64,000 nt of DNA from Rothia endophytica (GTDB lineage Bacteria; Actinomycetota; Actinomycetes; Actinomycetales; Micrococcaceae): NCBI RefSeq assembly GCF_928381505.1, contig NZ_CAKMSJ010000010.1, positions 1 to 64,000 of the forward strand, given 5' to 3'. Below, in pieces: positions 1-10,175 of the stretch (position 1 is its first letter; each line of letters starts with the position of its first letter). The position numbers and the translations under genes are program-made. A model generated the notes under the pieces. The model was given only the letters and a program-made list of their open reading frames with translations, searched no databases and was not told the origin of the DNA.

Positions 1-42
1 TTATTTCTGTAATTCGCCCCGACAGTTTCAAAGATTATTTGA

Positions 43-297
43 CTAGTGGCGGCCGTGCTTGTTCTTGTAGTCAAGCATTGCGGCTTCTTCCTCAGCTGAG
101 AGGTGATCAGCGGCGTGCTCGGGGCGTACTACGCCACGGCCTGAGAAGGAGATGGTGATGAAGAAGAGGATGCCGAAGAACAGGAAACCGAAAAGAGCGA
201 ACCAGTAGGTGGGAATACCGTACAGTTCAAGCTGGTGCGCGCCGTGCTCTTCTGAAGCAAGGACGCTGGCGCCTGCGGCAAGGAGGGTATCAAACAT
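43..297 (-). CDS. Small single-pass membrane protein, function unknown
   Basis: An 84-residue protein with one strongly hydrophobic segment at about residues 28-49 (aromatic and Ile/Leu rich), followed by an acidic and then basic His-rich cytoplasmic-looking tail. I chose the ATG at 297 because it has a GAAAGG ribosome site about 8 nt upstream; a longer reading would add 13 residues that look like leader sequence. It lies downstream of proA on the same strand, with about 140 nt between. Small membrane proteins at this position near proA are seen in related actinobacteria, but I know of no function. It could be a subunit of an unidentified membrane complex. Confidence 0.65.
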   Translation of the reverse strand: MFDTLLAAGASVLASEEHGAHQLELYGIPTYWFALFGFLFFGILFFITISFSGRGVVRPEHAADHLSAEEEAAMLDYKNKHGRH

Positions 298-438
298 GTG
301 TGCACCTTTCGATCGGTGTGCAGTGTGTGGGCACACCGGTGGTGGGCCGGTATGGGTTTTATCTAATGCTACCGGTTGGGCTTGGTTTTTGCGTAGTTGC
401 GCCCCACCGGTAGCGTAATTTTTTAGCTGGTGTGCGCT

Positions 439-1722
439 TTAGGAGCGGGTGTGCCCGTCGCCGCGCACAATCCATTTAGAGGTGGTGAGCTGTTCGAGGC
501 CCATAGGCCCCCGAGCGTGCAACTTCTGGGTGGAGATCCCCACCTCTGCGCCCAGGCCAAACTGCCCGCCATCCGTAAAACGGGTGGAGGCATTTACATA
601 GACAGCCGCTGAATCAACATCGCGCACAAAAGTCTCAGCATTGACGAGGTCATTGGTGATAATGGCTTCGGAGTGACCGGTGGAGTAAGTGCGAATGTGG
701 CGGCGCGCATCTGGAAGGCCAGCTACCGTTTTGACGGCAAGATCGAGTGAGCCGTATTCGGTGCTCCAGTCCTCTTCGGTAGCGTCAACAGCCTCTACGC
801 CTTCGGGCAGTATTTCTCGGGTATCAGCATCAACGTGCAGGGTGACACCGGCACGGGAAAGGGCTGTGAGGACGGCAGGGGCAGCCTGTGCACCCTTTGC
901 TAGGAGCAGAGTTTCCACCGTATTACAGGTGCCCGGTCGCTGAGTCTTGGCGTTGAGAAGGATCTCAACGGCCATCTTTTCATCTGCGCTCTTATCAACA
1001 AAAATATGGCAATTCCCCTCACCGGTTTCAATCACAGGCACGCGGGAGTTCTGCACCACTGACTGAATTAGCCCTCGGCCACCACGGGGAATGAGAACAT
1101 CAATCTTACCGGCAGCAAGCATGAGTGCGTTGGCGCCTTTACGCCCAAATTCATCGACCGATTGCACAGAGTCGATCGGCAGACCGGTGGCGTAGAGGGC
1201 ATCACGAATAATGCGAACAATGACCTGGTTGGTTTTCTCAGCGGCGCTGCCACCGCGCAGCAGCACAGCGTTACCAGATTTAATAGCAAGCCCAGCTATA
1301 TCGACGGTGACGTTGGGCCGCGCCTCATAGATTGCACCGATGACCCCCAGGGGTACCCGCACCTGTTGCATACGTAAACCGTTGGGCAGAGTGGATCCGC
1401 GCATCACCTCGCCCACCGGGTCAGGCAGACCAATCAGGGCACGCAGAGCCCCAGCAAGCTCGCCCACCCGGTGCTCGTTCAAAGCTAGGCGATCCAGCAT
1501 TGCAGGGCTCATGCCCGCCTCATGCTCGCGTTCAAGATCCAGGGCGTTTTGCTCCGTAATAATTGCCGCGTGCTTCTCCAAAGAAACAGCCACGGCTTCT
1601 AGAGCCCGGTTCTTCCAATTGCTATCTGCACGGCCTAGCTTCAAAGAAGCCACGCGGGCGTCCTCTGCCATATGCACCACGCTCTGCATGGTTTCTTCGT
1701 TGACCTCAAGCTGCTCTGCCAC
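439..1722 (-). CDS. proA: Gamma-glutamyl phosphate reductase (proline synthesis)
   Basis: Catalyses NADPH-dependent reduction of gamma-glutamyl phosphate to glutamate-5-semialdehyde, the second step of proline synthesis, in the cytosol. It is an aldehyde-dehydrogenase-fold protein with the catalytic cysteine in the motif QRPGTCNT (about residue 266) and conserved stretches YEARPNVT and GNAVLLRGG. I chose the GTG at 1722 because AGAAGG lies 5 nt upstream; a GTG at 1752 would add ten residues and has a weaker site. It follows proB on the same strand, with the proB stop about 60 nt upstream, so the two are probably co-transcribed. Length (427 aa) is normal for the family. Confidence 0.95.
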   Translation of the reverse strand: MAEQLEVNEETMQSVVHMAEDARVASLKLGRADSNWKNRALEAVAVSLEKHAAIITEQNALDLEREHEAGMSPAMLDRLALNEHRVGELAGALRALIGLPDPVGEVMRGSTLPNGLRMQQVRVPLGVIGAIYEARPNVTVDIAGLAIKSGNAVLLRGGSAAEKTNQVIVRIIRDALYATGLPIDSVQSVDEFGRKGANALMLAAGKIDVLIPRGGRGLIQSVVQNSRVPVIETGEGNCHIFVDKSADEKMAVEILLNAKTQRPGTCNTVETLLLAKGAQAAPAVLTALSRAGVTLHVDADTREILPEGVEAVDATEEDWSTEYGSLDLAVKTVAGLPDARRHIRTYSTGHSEAIITNDLVNAETFVRDVDSAAVYVNASTRFTDGGQFGLGAEVGISTQKLHARGPMGLEQLTTSKWIVRGDGHTRS

Positions 1723-1782
1723 GGTAACCTTCTTTCCTGGAGACTGTTTCACACCATGTTACCTGCAACACCTGGCAGCGGG

Positions 1783-2964
1783 TTAAGGCAATACCACAAT
1801 GTTGTCGGCGTGGGCCACGGTGCCGTCATAGGTCTCACCCATTGCTAGCTGAATTTGGGTGGTGTGGCGGCCAATCATTTGGGCGGTCTCCCCCGCACTG
1901 TAGGAGCTGAGCGCATGGGCGATAACAGTGCCCTCTTCATCGGTAATCGCGATTGCACCACCGCCCTCGAAGCTGCCCTCAACACCGGTGACACCAGCTG
2001 CCAGCAGGGAGCGGCGGCGGCGCAGGGCAGCTGCCGCCCCGGCGTCCACTGAGATGGTCCCTTCAATATCTGCAAGGTGCTGCAACCATAGGCTCTGAAC
2101 CGTTGAGCGATCGCCGGTCGAATAAAACCAGGTTCCTACGTCCTCACCAGCAAAAGCGGCACGCGCGTTCGGTGCGCTGGTCACCAGAGCCGGGATGCCC
2201 GAGGACGCCGCCACCTGGGCAGCTTTTACCTTGGTCACCATACCGCCAGAGCCAACGCCGGCACTACCGACCGAACCAATAGCCATACCGGCTAGATCCT
2301 CTTCGCCTCGCACTGAGCTCACTCGCTCTCCCCCGTCGTTGGGGTGGCGAGTGTAGAGAGCATCTACATCTGAAAGGAGCACCAGCGCATCTGCCTTGAC
2401 CGTGTGAGCGACCAGGGCTGCAATTCTATCGTTATCGCCAAAGCGAATTTCGCGGGTTGCCACCGCATCGTTTTCGTTGATAATCGGCATGACGCCCAGA
2501 TCAAGAAGGCGCTCTAACTGCCGGTGGGCGTTCTGGTAGCGGTCGCGGGCCATCAGGTCCTCAGCGGTCAGCAGCACCTGGGATACCGTCACCCCGTAGC
2601 GGCTGAAAATATCGGTATAGCGGCTCATCAAGAGGGATTGCCCCACCGAGGCAGCAGCCTGCTGCGTTGCTAGATCCTTAGGGCGCCGGGAAAGACCCAG
2701 CGGCGCCAGACCAGCAGCAATAGCGCCAGATGATACAAAAACCAGTTCAATGCTGGGGTGCTCACGCTTCTTTTTGGCCAGCACGTCAGAGATGGTGGCA
2801 ATCGCCAGCTCATCCAGCGAATTCTCTATAGAGGTCAGAGAAGAAGAGCCCACCTTAACCACGATGCGCCGGGCCTTGGGCATATCTGCACGCTCAACAA
2901 TGGGGCTACGGCGGTGTTTACCCCGCCCCTCAGCGCTGGCCTGGAAAGCGGTCTTAATATCCAC
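1783..2964 (-). CDS. proB: Glutamate 5-kinase (proline synthesis)
   Basis: Phosphorylates glutamate to gamma-glutamyl phosphate, the first and normally feedback-inhibited step of proline synthesis. The amino-acid kinase domain starts at the VKVGSSSL motif (residues 36-43), with the GAIAAG segment and the GTGGM-like glycine-rich motif GVGSGGMVTK further on, and a C-terminal PUA domain of about 75 residues. The GTG at 2964 has AGGAAGAGAAG just upstream; homologues start closer to the ATG at 2883 (MPKARR), which has a weak ribosome site, so the first 27 residues are uncertain. It sits between obgE and proA on one strand. Confidence 0.94.
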   Translation of the reverse strand: MDIKTAFQASAEGRGKHRRSPIVERADMPKARRIVVKVGSSSLTSIENSLDELAIATISDVLAKKKREHPSIELVFVSSGAIAAGLAPLGLSRRPKDLATQQAAASVGQSLLMSRYTDIFSRYGVTVSQVLLTAEDLMARDRYQNAHRQLERLLDLGVMPIINENDAVATREIRFGDNDRIAALVAHTVKADALVLLSDVDALYTRHPNDGGERVSSVRGEEDLAGMAIGSVGSAGVGSGGMVTKVKAAQVAASSGIPALVTSAPNARAAFAGEDVGTWFYSTGDRSTVQSLWLQHLADIEGTISVDAGAAAALRRRRSLLAAGVTGVEGSFEGGGAIAITDEEGTVIAHALSSYSAGETAQMIGRHTTQIQLAMGETYDGTVAHADNIVVLP

Positions 2965-3013
2965 TGTCTTCTCTTCCTGTGCTCTTCCGCAACAACCCTT
3001 CGAATATACAACA

Positions 3014-3048
3014 TTGCCGCCTACCGGTTGATACCGGTAGGCGGCAAT
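3014..3048 (-). terminator. Hairpin between obgE and proB
   Basis: A 15-bp perfect stem (arms begin ttgccgcctaccggt) with a 4-nt loop between the obgE stop and proB start. There is no clear U-run on the minus strand, so it may attenuate or stabilise rather than fully terminate. Confidence 0.5.
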
Positions 3049-3073
3049 GAGACGCTCACACTGAGGCTAGGTC

Positions 3074-4678
3074 TTACTCAGCCTCGGTTTCAGCTTTCTT
3101 TTCTGCCTTAGCCTTGGCCTTACGGCTGGCTTTCATCTCTTCCACTGACTCGGTCCAGATACCTGCAACGCGCTCAGCTTCAAGCTCGGCGCGAGCTTCA
3201 GCCTTAGCGTCCATACGCTCGTGGAACTCAGCCTTACGCTGAGCACGGGTGGGGCGAATCAGCTCTTCCAGGCGCACGTCGGTACCACGCGGGCTTGAGA
3301 GCAGCTCGGCGCCGCCGACCATCGTGGGTTCCCAGTCGAAGACTACAGCGTCAGTCTCTTCGCCGATGACGACGGCATCGCCGGCGATAGCGCCAGCCTT
3401 GAAGAGCTGGTCTTCAACACCCAGACGGTTGAGACGGTCAGCCAGGTAGCCTACCGCTTCATCGTTGTTGAAGTCAGTCTGCTTAATCCAGCGTTCAGGC
3501 TTTTCACCAATAACGCGGAACAGCGGCTCAAGGTTACGCTCTTCCTTGCGGATGATGAATTCCTGCTTCTTCTTGGAACGGAAGCCCTTGGGCTTGACCA
3601 CTACGGTGTCCTCAGCGGCAATGGTGTTCTTGCGTGCCTTTCGCTGGGCCTTACGGTCCTTTTCAACAATCTGTGCCATAGCAAAGGTCAGCTGCTTGAG
3701 GCCCTCATGGGAAGCCGTTGACACCTCAAAGACTCTGAACCCACGCTCTTCAAACATGGGCTTGACGAATTCCGCCAATTCGCGTGCCTCGGGAACGTCA
3801 ATTTTGTTGAGCACGATTAGCTGCGGACGCTCGTTAAGGGGCACGGTGACACCGGCGGTAGGGTCCACCTCATAGTTCTCTAACTCACCGCGAATCACGT
3901 CAAAGTCAGAGATAGGGTCGCGGTTGGGCTCCAGGGTAGCGCAGTCAATGACGTGCACCAGGGCACTCGAGCGCTCCACGTGGCGCAAGAAGCGGTGGCC
4001 CAGACCCTTCCCCTCAGATGCACCCTCAATCAGACCGGGCACGTCGGCCACGGTGTAGCGAGTATCGCCTGCCTGAATAACACCCAGGTTAGGGATGAGG
4101 GTGGTGAAGGGGTAGTCAGCAATCTTGGGGCGAGCCGCTGAAATAGCCGCAATCAGAGAGGACTTACCGGCAGAGGGGTAGCCCACCAGCGCGACGTCCG
4201 CGATGGACTTGAGCTCCAGCACAACATCGTTTTCATCACCGGGAATACCCAGCAGAGCGAAACCGGGGGCCTTGCGCTTAGTGGATGCCAGGGCAGCGTT
4301 GCCCTTACCACCAATACCGCCCTCAGCAGCAACGTACTCATCCCCGATACGCACCAGGTCAGCAAGAACATTGCCCTGCTTATCCTTCACAACGGTGCCC
4401 TGCGGCACCGGCAGAATCAGGTCAGGGGCGTTAAAGCCGTGGGACATATCGCCGCGGCCAACATCGCCGTTAGTGGCGTGCTGGTGGGGGCTGTGGTGGT
4501 ATTCCAGCAGGGTGGTGGTCTGCCCATCTACGCGCAGGATGACGTCGCCGCCCTTACCGCCGTTGCCGCCATTGGGGCCACCCAGGGGTTTGAACTTTTC
4601 ACGGCGAACCGACACACAGCCGTGCCCACCGTGCCCACCGGTCACATGAAGCACAACCCGGTCAACAAAATCAGCCAC
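3074..4678 (-). CDS. obgE: GTPase ObgE/CgtA, ribosome assembly factor
   Basis: An essential GTPase that acts in 50S ribosomal subunit assembly and the stringent/stress response. Domains in order: glycine-rich Obg fold (residues 1-158), G domain with P-loop GYPSAGKSS (166-174), DVPGLIEGA (G3, 211-219) and NKID (290-293), then an OCT domain at about 368-440, and a charged Lys/Glu/Ala-rich tail to residue 534. The tail makes it longer than Escherichia coli ObgE (about 390 aa) but is common in actinobacteria. The ATG at 4678 follows an AAGGAG-like site. It lies downstream of rplU-rpmA, the usual arrangement. Confidence 0.97.
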   Translation of the reverse strand: MADFVDRVVLHVTGGHGGHGCVSVRREKFKPLGGPNGGNGGKGGDVILRVDGQTTTLLEYHHSPHQHATNGDVGRGDMSHGFNAPDLILPVPQGTVVKDKQGNVLADLVRIGDEYVAAEGGIGGKGNAALASTKRKAPGFALLGIPGDENDVVLELKSIADVALVGYPSAGKSSLIAAISAARPKIADYPFTTLIPNLGVIQAGDTRYTVADVPGLIEGASEGKGLGHRFLRHVERSSALVHVIDCATLEPNRDPISDFDVIRGELENYEVDPTAGVTVPLNERPQLIVLNKIDVPEARELAEFVKPMFEERGFRVFEVSTASHEGLKQLTFAMAQIVEKDRKAQRKARKNTIAAEDTVVVKPKGFRSKKKQEFIIRKEERNLEPLFRVIGEKPERWIKQTDFNNDEAVGYLADRLNRLGVEDQLFKAGAIAGDAVVIGEETDAVVFDWEPTMVGGAELLSSPRGTDVRLEELIRPTRAQRKAEFHERMDAKAEARAELEAERVAGIWTESVEEMKASRKAKAKAEKKAETEAE

Positions 4679-4776
4679 AAAAGCTCCTTAGAGAAATAAA
4701 TAAGATCTGGTTCCCCATTCTACAGGTAGAGACTCACTACGTATCTGTGACACCTGACCGAGCGGGGAGTAATAGG

Positions 4777-4806
4777 AAGGGCACCCGCGCCTAAACGCGG
4801 GTGCCC
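4777..4806 (-). terminator. Hairpin downstream of rpmA
   Basis: A 12-bp perfect GC-rich stem (agggcacccgcg / cgcgggtgccct) with a 6-nt loop, between the rpmA stop and the obgE start. Probably partial termination between the ribosomal protein genes and obgE. Confidence 0.6.
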
Positions 4807-4832
4807 TCTCAAATGCGTGAGTTTATAAAAAC

Positions 4833-5090
4833 TTACTCAGCTGCTGCAAGGATGTTAACAACCTTGCGGCCCTTACGGGTACCAAATTCGACCTGACCTG
4901 CTGCAAGAGCGAACAGGGTGTCGTCCCCACCGCGGCCAACGTTGTTGCCGGGGTGGAAGTGGGTGCCACGCTGGCGGACGAGGATTTCGCCTGCGTTGAC
5001 GGTCTGACCGCCGTAGCGCTTAACACCGAGGTACTGGGGGTTTGAGTCACGGCCGTTGCGGGTGGAGCTTGCGCCCTTCTTATGTGCCAT
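4833..5090 (-). CDS. rpmA: 50S ribosomal protein L27
   Basis: An 85-residue ribosomal protein of the large subunit whose N-terminus reaches the peptidyl-transferase centre. It begins [16 protein letters not shown], the standard L27 start without the cleavable N-terminal extension known from Firmicutes, and contains the conserved GTHFHPG segment. An AAGGTAGG ribosome site precedes the ATG. It follows rplU by about 60 nt, as in nearly all bacteria. Confidence 0.98.
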   Translation of the reverse strand: MAHKKGASSTRNGRDSNPQYLGVKRYGGQTVNAGEILVRQRGTHFHPGNNVGRGGDDTLFALAAGQVEFGTRKGRKVVNILAAAE

Positions 5091-5147
5091 TGATGCCTAC
5101 CTTATGTAGAAGAAATCGGTTGTGATTTAGAACTAGTCTACGGGAAC

Positions 5148-5459
5148 TTACGCGTTGATCGCAGTGATCTTGACGGTGGTAAGTTCGGCGCGGAAGCCCT
5201 GACGCTTCTTGTAACCGGTCTTGTTCTTGTACTTCTGAATAACGATCTTGGGGCCACGGAGGTCCTCGATCTTTTCAGCGGTGACCTTGGCTGAAGCCAG
5301 GGTCTTTGCATCTACGGTGACCTTGTCCCCGTCTACCAGCATGAGAACGGGAAGCTCAATAGTGCTTCCTGCCTCACCAGCGACGCGGTCAAGGGTAACG
5401 AGATCTCCGACGGAGACCTTTTCCTGGCGGCCGCCAGCGCGAACAATTGCGTATGCCAC
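5148..5459 (-). CDS. rplU: 50S ribosomal protein L21
   Basis: A large-subunit ribosomal protein that binds 23S rRNA. The start is taken at the GTG at 5459, giving 103 residues beginning [15 protein letters not shown], which is the usual L21 N-terminus and length; an AGAAGTGAG ribosome site lies about 8 nt upstream. An upstream ATG at 5495 would add 12 unconserved residues. The C-terminal [14 protein letters not shown] matches the family's conserved end. First gene of the rplU-rpmA-obgE group. Confidence 0.97.
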   Translation of the reverse strand: MAYAIVRAGGRQEKVSVGDLVTLDRVAGEAGSTIELPVLMLVDGDKVTVDAKTLASAKVTAEKIEDLRGPKIVIQKYKNKTGYKKRQGFRAELTTVKITAINA

Positions 5460-5799
5460 TTGGGAACTCACTTCTCTTGACGTCTTTTTTAACATTGTGT
5501 AAAAACAGGTGCCGGGCTCTACCCGAAGGTGGGCGTGTTTCTGACCCGGCGACTAAACGCGGGAATGGTCCCCCATCGTTTGCCGAATAAGTTTTTGAGG
5601 CGAACCTATTTTTACGTCGCGGCTGAATACCTTTTTCAAAATATTCCACTGTTCTCACGCTAACGTTTGCTTGTGAAAACAGCACCGACTATCTACTGTA
5701 CGGGGTTCTTAGCTCTGGGGGCAAGCAAAGGGCCTCGTTAATTCCCGGTCAAGCGGCGTGTTATAGCTCATACCCTCCCAGATCTTAGGCACATACGAG
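5460..5799 (-). other. Leader region upstream of rplU
   Basis: About 340 nt between the rne terminator hairpin and rplU. It must hold the ribosomal-protein promoter and 5' leader, but I could not pick out a convincing -35/-10 pair. No coding potential was seen. Confidence 0.4.
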
Positions 5800-5835
5800 A
5801 GGGCGGCACCCCGGTTTTTGCCGGGGTGCCGCCCT
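5800..5835 (-). terminator. Hairpin terminator of rne
   Basis: A 15-bp GC-rich perfect stem (agggcggcaccccgg) with a short loop, 25 nt beyond the rne stop. It lacks a U-run, as is frequent in actinobacteria. Confidence 0.65.
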
Positions 5836-5860
5836 AGAGCTTTAGCCTGTTGAAGAAGGC

Positions 5861-8800
5861 TTATTTGCCGTCCCGCTTGATGTCAGCAGCCGACACGCCC
5901 ACACCCAACATGACCGGGGCGTCCTCGGTGGTCGCTGCTTTTTGAGCAACGTCAGCGACCGAAGCGGTCACCGAGCTACCGGTTGCCGCAGCTACTTCTT
6001 CAGTGCGCACCTCAGTAGAACCGGCACCCGAGCTCACCGCTCGGCGTGAACGGCGCTTCTTAGGAGCACTGGTATCAGCGGGAGCCTGTTCCCGGGCTGC
6101 CGGAGTTTCAGCAGCTGCAGGAGCCTCAGCCTTCTTGCCCGGGGTCGCTACACCGGTGAGAGCAGGGCTAGTTTCCATTTCAACCGGTGCCACATACTTA
6201 ACACCTGAATCGGAGGACGAACGGCGGGGGCGGCGCTCACCGCGAGACCCTGAAGAACGCTCATTACGATCCCCACGAGCAGAGCGATCATTACGGTTAG
6301 GACGCTCCTCGCGGCCACCGCGGGAATCCTGCTGTTCGCCGTTTTCATCATCACCGCGGTCGTACTCACGTCCAGCCTTCTGCGAAGCACGCGCACGAGC
6401 TTCGCCGGCACGGATTGCTTCCAGACGGTTGGAGTTCTGGGTGAAACGTGAGTCAGCTTCAGGATCAACATCTACTGACGCATCTGAGTTAGCACCAAAA
6501 TCATCCGCTGAAATATCAGCACGGTTGCGGGTGCGCTCACGGCGCGGCTTCTTAGCACCGCACTGACCATCGCCCCGGCGATTACCGCGTGACTCACGGG
6601 CGGTCTCTTCATCGTCGCCCTGTTCAAAGACGGCGGCTAGAGATTCGAGGGTGAAGGCTCCCTGCTCCCCCGAAGTTCCTTCGGCGGAATCATCGCGGTC
6701 GGCAACAGGTAGTTCAATGACCTCATCACCGATGCTGAGGGTCTGCTCACTGTTCTGAGCCTCAACCTGATTTGAGTCAGCACGGCGGTTGCGCTTGCGG
6801 CGCTTACGCTTGCGGGCTGAGCGGGACTCGGCGTCATCGCCCTCCTCGCTGTGCTGGGTGGCAGCTACGATGTTGGCAAGAGCCGCCCGGCGGGCTTCGC
6901 TCTTGGGGTCATCGCCACCCTCTACCTCATGCACCAGGTCATGGTGGGCAACAGCTTTCTGGTTGCGGTAGCGCTTGCGATCATCGCGGTCAGCACGGTG
7001 GATGAAGTCAGAGGCACCACCGGTACGGCCCTCAAGGGGCTGATCCTGCACCAAAAGACCTCGGCCAGCACAGTGCTCACAGGGTTCAGAGAAGACCTCA
7101 AGCAGGCCGGTGCCCATGCGCTTACGGGTCATCTGAACCAGACCCAAAGAGGTCACTTCAGCGACCTGATGCTTGGTACGGTCACGGCCCAGGCATTCAA
7201 CCAGGCGACGCAAAACCAGTTCGCGGTTTGATTCCAAGACCATATCGATGAAGTCAACCACGATGATGCCACCTATATCGCGTAGGCGCAGCTGGCGCAC
7301 GATTTCTTCAGCAGCTTCTAGGTTGTTCTTGGTGACGGTTTCTTCGAGGTTTCCGCCGCTTCCGGTGAACTTACCGGTGTTGACGTCCACTACCGTCATC
7401 GCTTCGGTACGGTCAATGACCAGTGAGCCGCCTGATGGCAGGTAAACCTTGCGGTCCAGTGCCTTCTGCAGCTGCTCTTCAATGCGGTAGTGCTCAAAGA
7501 GGTCATCGTCCTCTTCCCACTGCTTAAGGCGGTCTACCAGGTCAGGCGCCACGTAGGTGACATACGCTTCAATCGAATCCCAGGCGTCCTGCCCCTGAAC
7601 CACCATGGAGGTGAAGTCTTCGTTGAAGACATCGCGCACGGTCTTGATGGTTAGATCGGGCTCCTGGTAGAGCATCTCGGGGGCAAGAACCTTGCGGCTC
7701 TCGCTCTTTTCCTTGATTTCATCCCACTGCACACGCAGTCGGTTGATGTCGTTGGTCAGCTCTTCTTCGCTGGCACCTTCGGCTGCAGTGCGGACGATAA
7801 CGCCGGCGTCCTCGGGTAGGCGGTCCTTCAGAATACGCTTGAGGCGGGTGCGCTCAACATCGGGCAATTTGCGGGAAATACCGGTCATGGAACCACCGGG
7901 TACGTACACCAGGTAGCGACCAGGCAGAGAAACCTGGCTGGTCAGGCGGGCGCCCTTATGGCCGATAGGGTCTTTGGTGACCTGAACCAGCACAGAGTCG
8001 CCGGCTTTCAGGGCGTTTTCAATCTTGCGGGGCGCGCCGTCCAGGCCGGTGGCATCCCAGTTGACCTCGCCTGCGTAGAGCACAGCGTTGCGGCCGCGGC
8101 CAATGTCGATAAAGGCAGCTTCCATGGAGGGCAGGACGTTCTGTACCTTGCCCAGGTAAACGTTGCCAATCAGTGAGTCCTGCTGGGTCTTTGAAACAAA
8201 GTGCTCAGCCAGAACACCGTCTTCGAGCACACCAATCTGGATGCGGTCATCCTTTTGGCGTACCAGCATCTGGCGGTCAACGGATTCACGGCGCGCCAAA
8301 AACTCTGCCTCGGTAATGACCTGACGGCGGCGTCCGGTAGCGCGGGTTTCGCGGCGGCGCAGGCGCTTGGCCTCCAGGCGAGTTGAGCCGCGCACACCGG
8401 TCACCCGGTTAGAGCTGTGAGAATCGGAGAGGCGCGGGGCGCGCACCTTGACGACGGTATCCTCAGGGTCACCTTCAGTGCCTCCCTCAAATTCGAGGTC
8501 AGCATCGCCGCGGCGGCGACGGCGGCGGCGGTGGGAGGTGATTTCGGGGTCGAGGTCTGCCAGGCGGCGCTCACGTCGGGCAGCTTCTTCTGCTGCGCGG
8601 CGGGCTTCACGTTCAGCACGTGCCTTTTCAAGAATCTCATCAATGTCAGGAGCATGGAAAAGCAGAGACGAGGTGCTGGCTGCTTTGGTGAGCTGAGCAA
8701 GTTCTTCTTCAAGTAGCTCGCGCTGGGTTTTCTCAGTTGCGGTTTCTTCGGCGGCAGGTTCTAGTGCGCCCTCTTCAGCAGAAGTCTCTTCGGTGTTCTT

Positions 8801-8938
8801 CTCATCTGCCTGGCTGCTAGCTACTTCGGTCTCAGCCGCAGCTTGGTCCTGCTGAGCTTCATCTGGCTGAGCGGTCTGTTGAGGCTGGTTATCGTCGTTT
8901 TCAGGGGCCAAAGCGCCCTCTGTATTTTCACTCGTCAT
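5861..8938 (-). CDS. rne: Ribonuclease E/G family endoribonuclease
   Basis: The main endoribonuclease for mRNA decay and for rRNA/tRNA processing; catalytic core flanked by disordered arms, the actinobacterial layout. Residues 1-230 are acidic, then Arg-rich (an eight-residue R-run near 137-143). The core runs about 232-630 with an embedded S1 domain (about 255-340), catalytic aspartates in VVDVN (D518) and VVDFIDM (D562), and a zinc-link CEHC at 620-623. Residues 630-1025 are low-complexity, rich in Arg, Asp, Glu and Gly, and probably bind RNA and partner proteins. AAGGAG lies 12 nt before the ATG. It is followed by rplU and rpmA. Confidence 0.96.
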   Translation of the reverse strand: MTSENTEGALAPENDDNQPQQTAQPDEAQQDQAAAETEVASSQADEKNTEETSAEEGALEPAAEETATEKTQRELLEEELAQLTKAASTSSLLFHAPDIDEILEKARAEREARRAAEEAARRERRLADLDPEITSHRRRRRRRGDADLEFEGGTEGDPEDTVVKVRAPRLSDSHSSNRVTGVRGSTRLEAKRLRRRETRATGRRRQVITEAEFLARRESVDRQMLVRQKDDRIQIGVLEDGVLAEHFVSKTQQDSLIGNVYLGKVQNVLPSMEAAFIDIGRGRNAVLYAGEVNWDATGLDGAPRKIENALKAGDSVLVQVTKDPIGHKGARLTSQVSLPGRYLVYVPGGSMTGISRKLPDVERTRLKRILKDRLPEDAGVIVRTAAEGASEEELTNDINRLRVQWDEIKEKSESRKVLAPEMLYQEPDLTIKTVRDVFNEDFTSMVVQGQDAWDSIEAYVTYVAPDLVDRLKQWEEDDDLFEHYRIEEQLQKALDRKVYLPSGGSLVIDRTEAMTVVDVNTGKFTGSGGNLEETVTKNNLEAAEEIVRQLRLRDIGGIIVVDFIDMVLESNRELVLRRLVECLGRDRTKHQVAEVTSLGLVQMTRKRMGTGLLEVFSEPCEHCAGRGLLVQDQPLEGRTGGASDFIHRADRDDRKRYRNQKAVAHHDLVHEVEGGDDPKSEARRAALANIVAATQHSEEGDDAESRSARKRKRRKRNRRADSNQVEAQNSEQTLSIGDEVIELPVADRDDSAEGTSGEQGAFTLESLAAVFEQGDDEETARESRGNRRGDGQCGAKKPRRERTRNRADISADDFGANSDASVDVDPEADSRFTQNSNRLEAIRAGEARARASQKAGREYDRGDDENGEQQDSRGGREERPNRNDRSARGDRNERSSGSRGERRPRRSSSDSGVKYVAPVEMETSPALTGVATPGKKAEAPAAAETPAAREQAPADTSAPKKRRSRRAVSSGAGSTEVRTEEVAAATGSSVTASVADVAQKAATTEDAPVMLGVGVSAADIKRDGK

Positions 8939-9493
8939 GTGCTGCAGTTTCTCCTTTAAATTCGGTGTGCCGCTAGCCGCACCGCGGGCTGGTTCTTCTC
9001 GTCGGTAATCCCCCCTGACAGTGCAGAGGGTTCACCGAAAACCTTGCTACCCGGTGTTCTCGAGCTTCTCTGCGAGTATTCAGTAGGGGTGTAGGCTTCT
9101 GCTCCATACCGAAAATACCGGGCCAGCGCATCTCGCCCGAGCCAACACGTCGCGTGCCAGTCTTGTGCGTGAATCCATCTTCACCACAGGTCCCTGTGGC
9201 GGTGCATGAACTCGTTCGGGGAATACGCTGGGCAGCCCTTCCGCGTGCGGGCGGATAGCTGCCGCTTACCATTCTCTCACAGCAAGGGCCTTTTCACACC
9301 AGCACCTCCATCAGGGCGCACGCAAAGAAACTATTTCAGCATGAAAGTTCTCTGACCTAACATTGTGGGAGCGCACCTACCTGATTCTGTGAACTTGCTA
9401 AAGAAAACACAATTTTTAGCTCAGCAGGGCCCCTCGCCAGCTGCTTGCCCGTACTATGGGGTACAAACAATTCCGCAATCCTAAGGACGTTCT
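8939..9493. other. Divergent intergenic region rne / VKOR gene
   Basis: 555 nt without a supported gene. It must contain the rne promoter and leader (minus) and the VKOR-family promoter (plus). On the plus strand a TACTAT hexamer at about 9453-9458 is a possible -10, but no matching -35 is seen. Short reading frames here have no recognisable protein features. Confidence 0.4.
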
Positions 9494-10120
9494 GTGTCTT
9501 CACTAGAGGCTAATGCAACACTCGAGACAGGCTACACCAACCCAGCAGCTGACCGAAGACTGGGCTGGTTTACACTGATCAGCGGCATTATTGCCTTCGG
9601 AGCAGCCTCCATGCTGGTCTATGAGCGTCTTCAAATTTTTATGGACGCCGGCCACAAGTCCATTTGCGATGTCAACGCCCTGCTCAACTGCGGCACCGTC
9701 ATGCGCACCGAGCAAGCTGAACTCTTTGGCTTCCCCAATCCATTCATCGGTATTGCCGGCTACGCCATTACCATCACCATCGCCACGGCCCTGATTGCCG
9801 GTGCCCGCTTTAGCCGCTGGTACTGGATTGCTATGAACATTGGCCATGGCCTCGCTCTAGCCTTTGTATTCTGGCTCTGGTACCAAACGACCTTCCAGAT
9901 CAATGCTCTTTGCCTTTTCTGCATGATTGTTTGGATGATGCAGATTCCTATCTTCGTTAAGGTAACCGCCCGCAATATCAGCGCCGGTGTCTTCAACCTT
10001 CCCCAGTCAGCGCGTGAAGCTGCCCCCAACTGGTCCTGGTTCACCATCGTGTTGCTCTACATCCTGGCCTACGGCATCATCGTCATTCGATTCTTCGACA
10101 TCATCGTCAACATGTTCTAA
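9494..10120 (+). CDS. Vitamin K epoxide reductase (VKOR) family membrane thiol oxidase
   Basis: A 208-residue polytopic membrane protein that, in actinobacteria, reoxidises a DsbA-like partner with menaquinone to form disulfides in exported proteins. It has five predicted membrane segments. The family cysteines are present: a periplasmic-side pair C58 and C66 (CDVNALLNC) and the active CLFC at 140-143 beside the quinone site. The GTG at 9494 follows AAGGACG. No DsbA fusion or adjacent thioredoxin gene is present, so the partner is encoded elsewhere. Monocistronic, with a shared terminator before ndk. Confidence 0.9.
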   Translation: MSSLEANATLETGYTNPAADRRLGWFTLISGIIAFGAASMLVYERLQIFMDAGHKSICDVNALLNCGTVMRTEQAELFGFPNPFIGIAGYAITITIATALIAGARFSRWYWIAMNIGHGLALAFVFWLWYQTTFQINALCLFCMIVWMMQIPIFVKVTARNISAGVFNLPQSAREAAPNWSWFTIVLLYILAYGIIVIRFFDIIVNMF

Positions 10121-10127
10121 GAATCAG

Positions 10128-10165
10128 AAATGGGGCCCTCACCAACCGGTGAGGGCCCCATTTTT
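10128..10165. terminator. Bidirectional terminator between VKOR gene and ndk
   Basis: A 16-bp near-perfect stem (aaatggggccctcacc) followed by TTTTT on the plus strand and by A-to-U rich sequence on the minus strand, between convergent genes. Confidence 0.85.
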
Positions 10166-10175
10166 ATGCCTGATG

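Noticed and set aside
5861..8938. Repeats in the rne tails as possible mobile or CRISPR repeats
   Set aside because: They are low-complexity Arg/Asp/Glu coding sequence, without regular spacing.
8973..9272. A 99-codon reading on the minus strand upstream of rne
   Set aside because: No recognisable protein features and no good ribosome site; it overlaps the rne leader.
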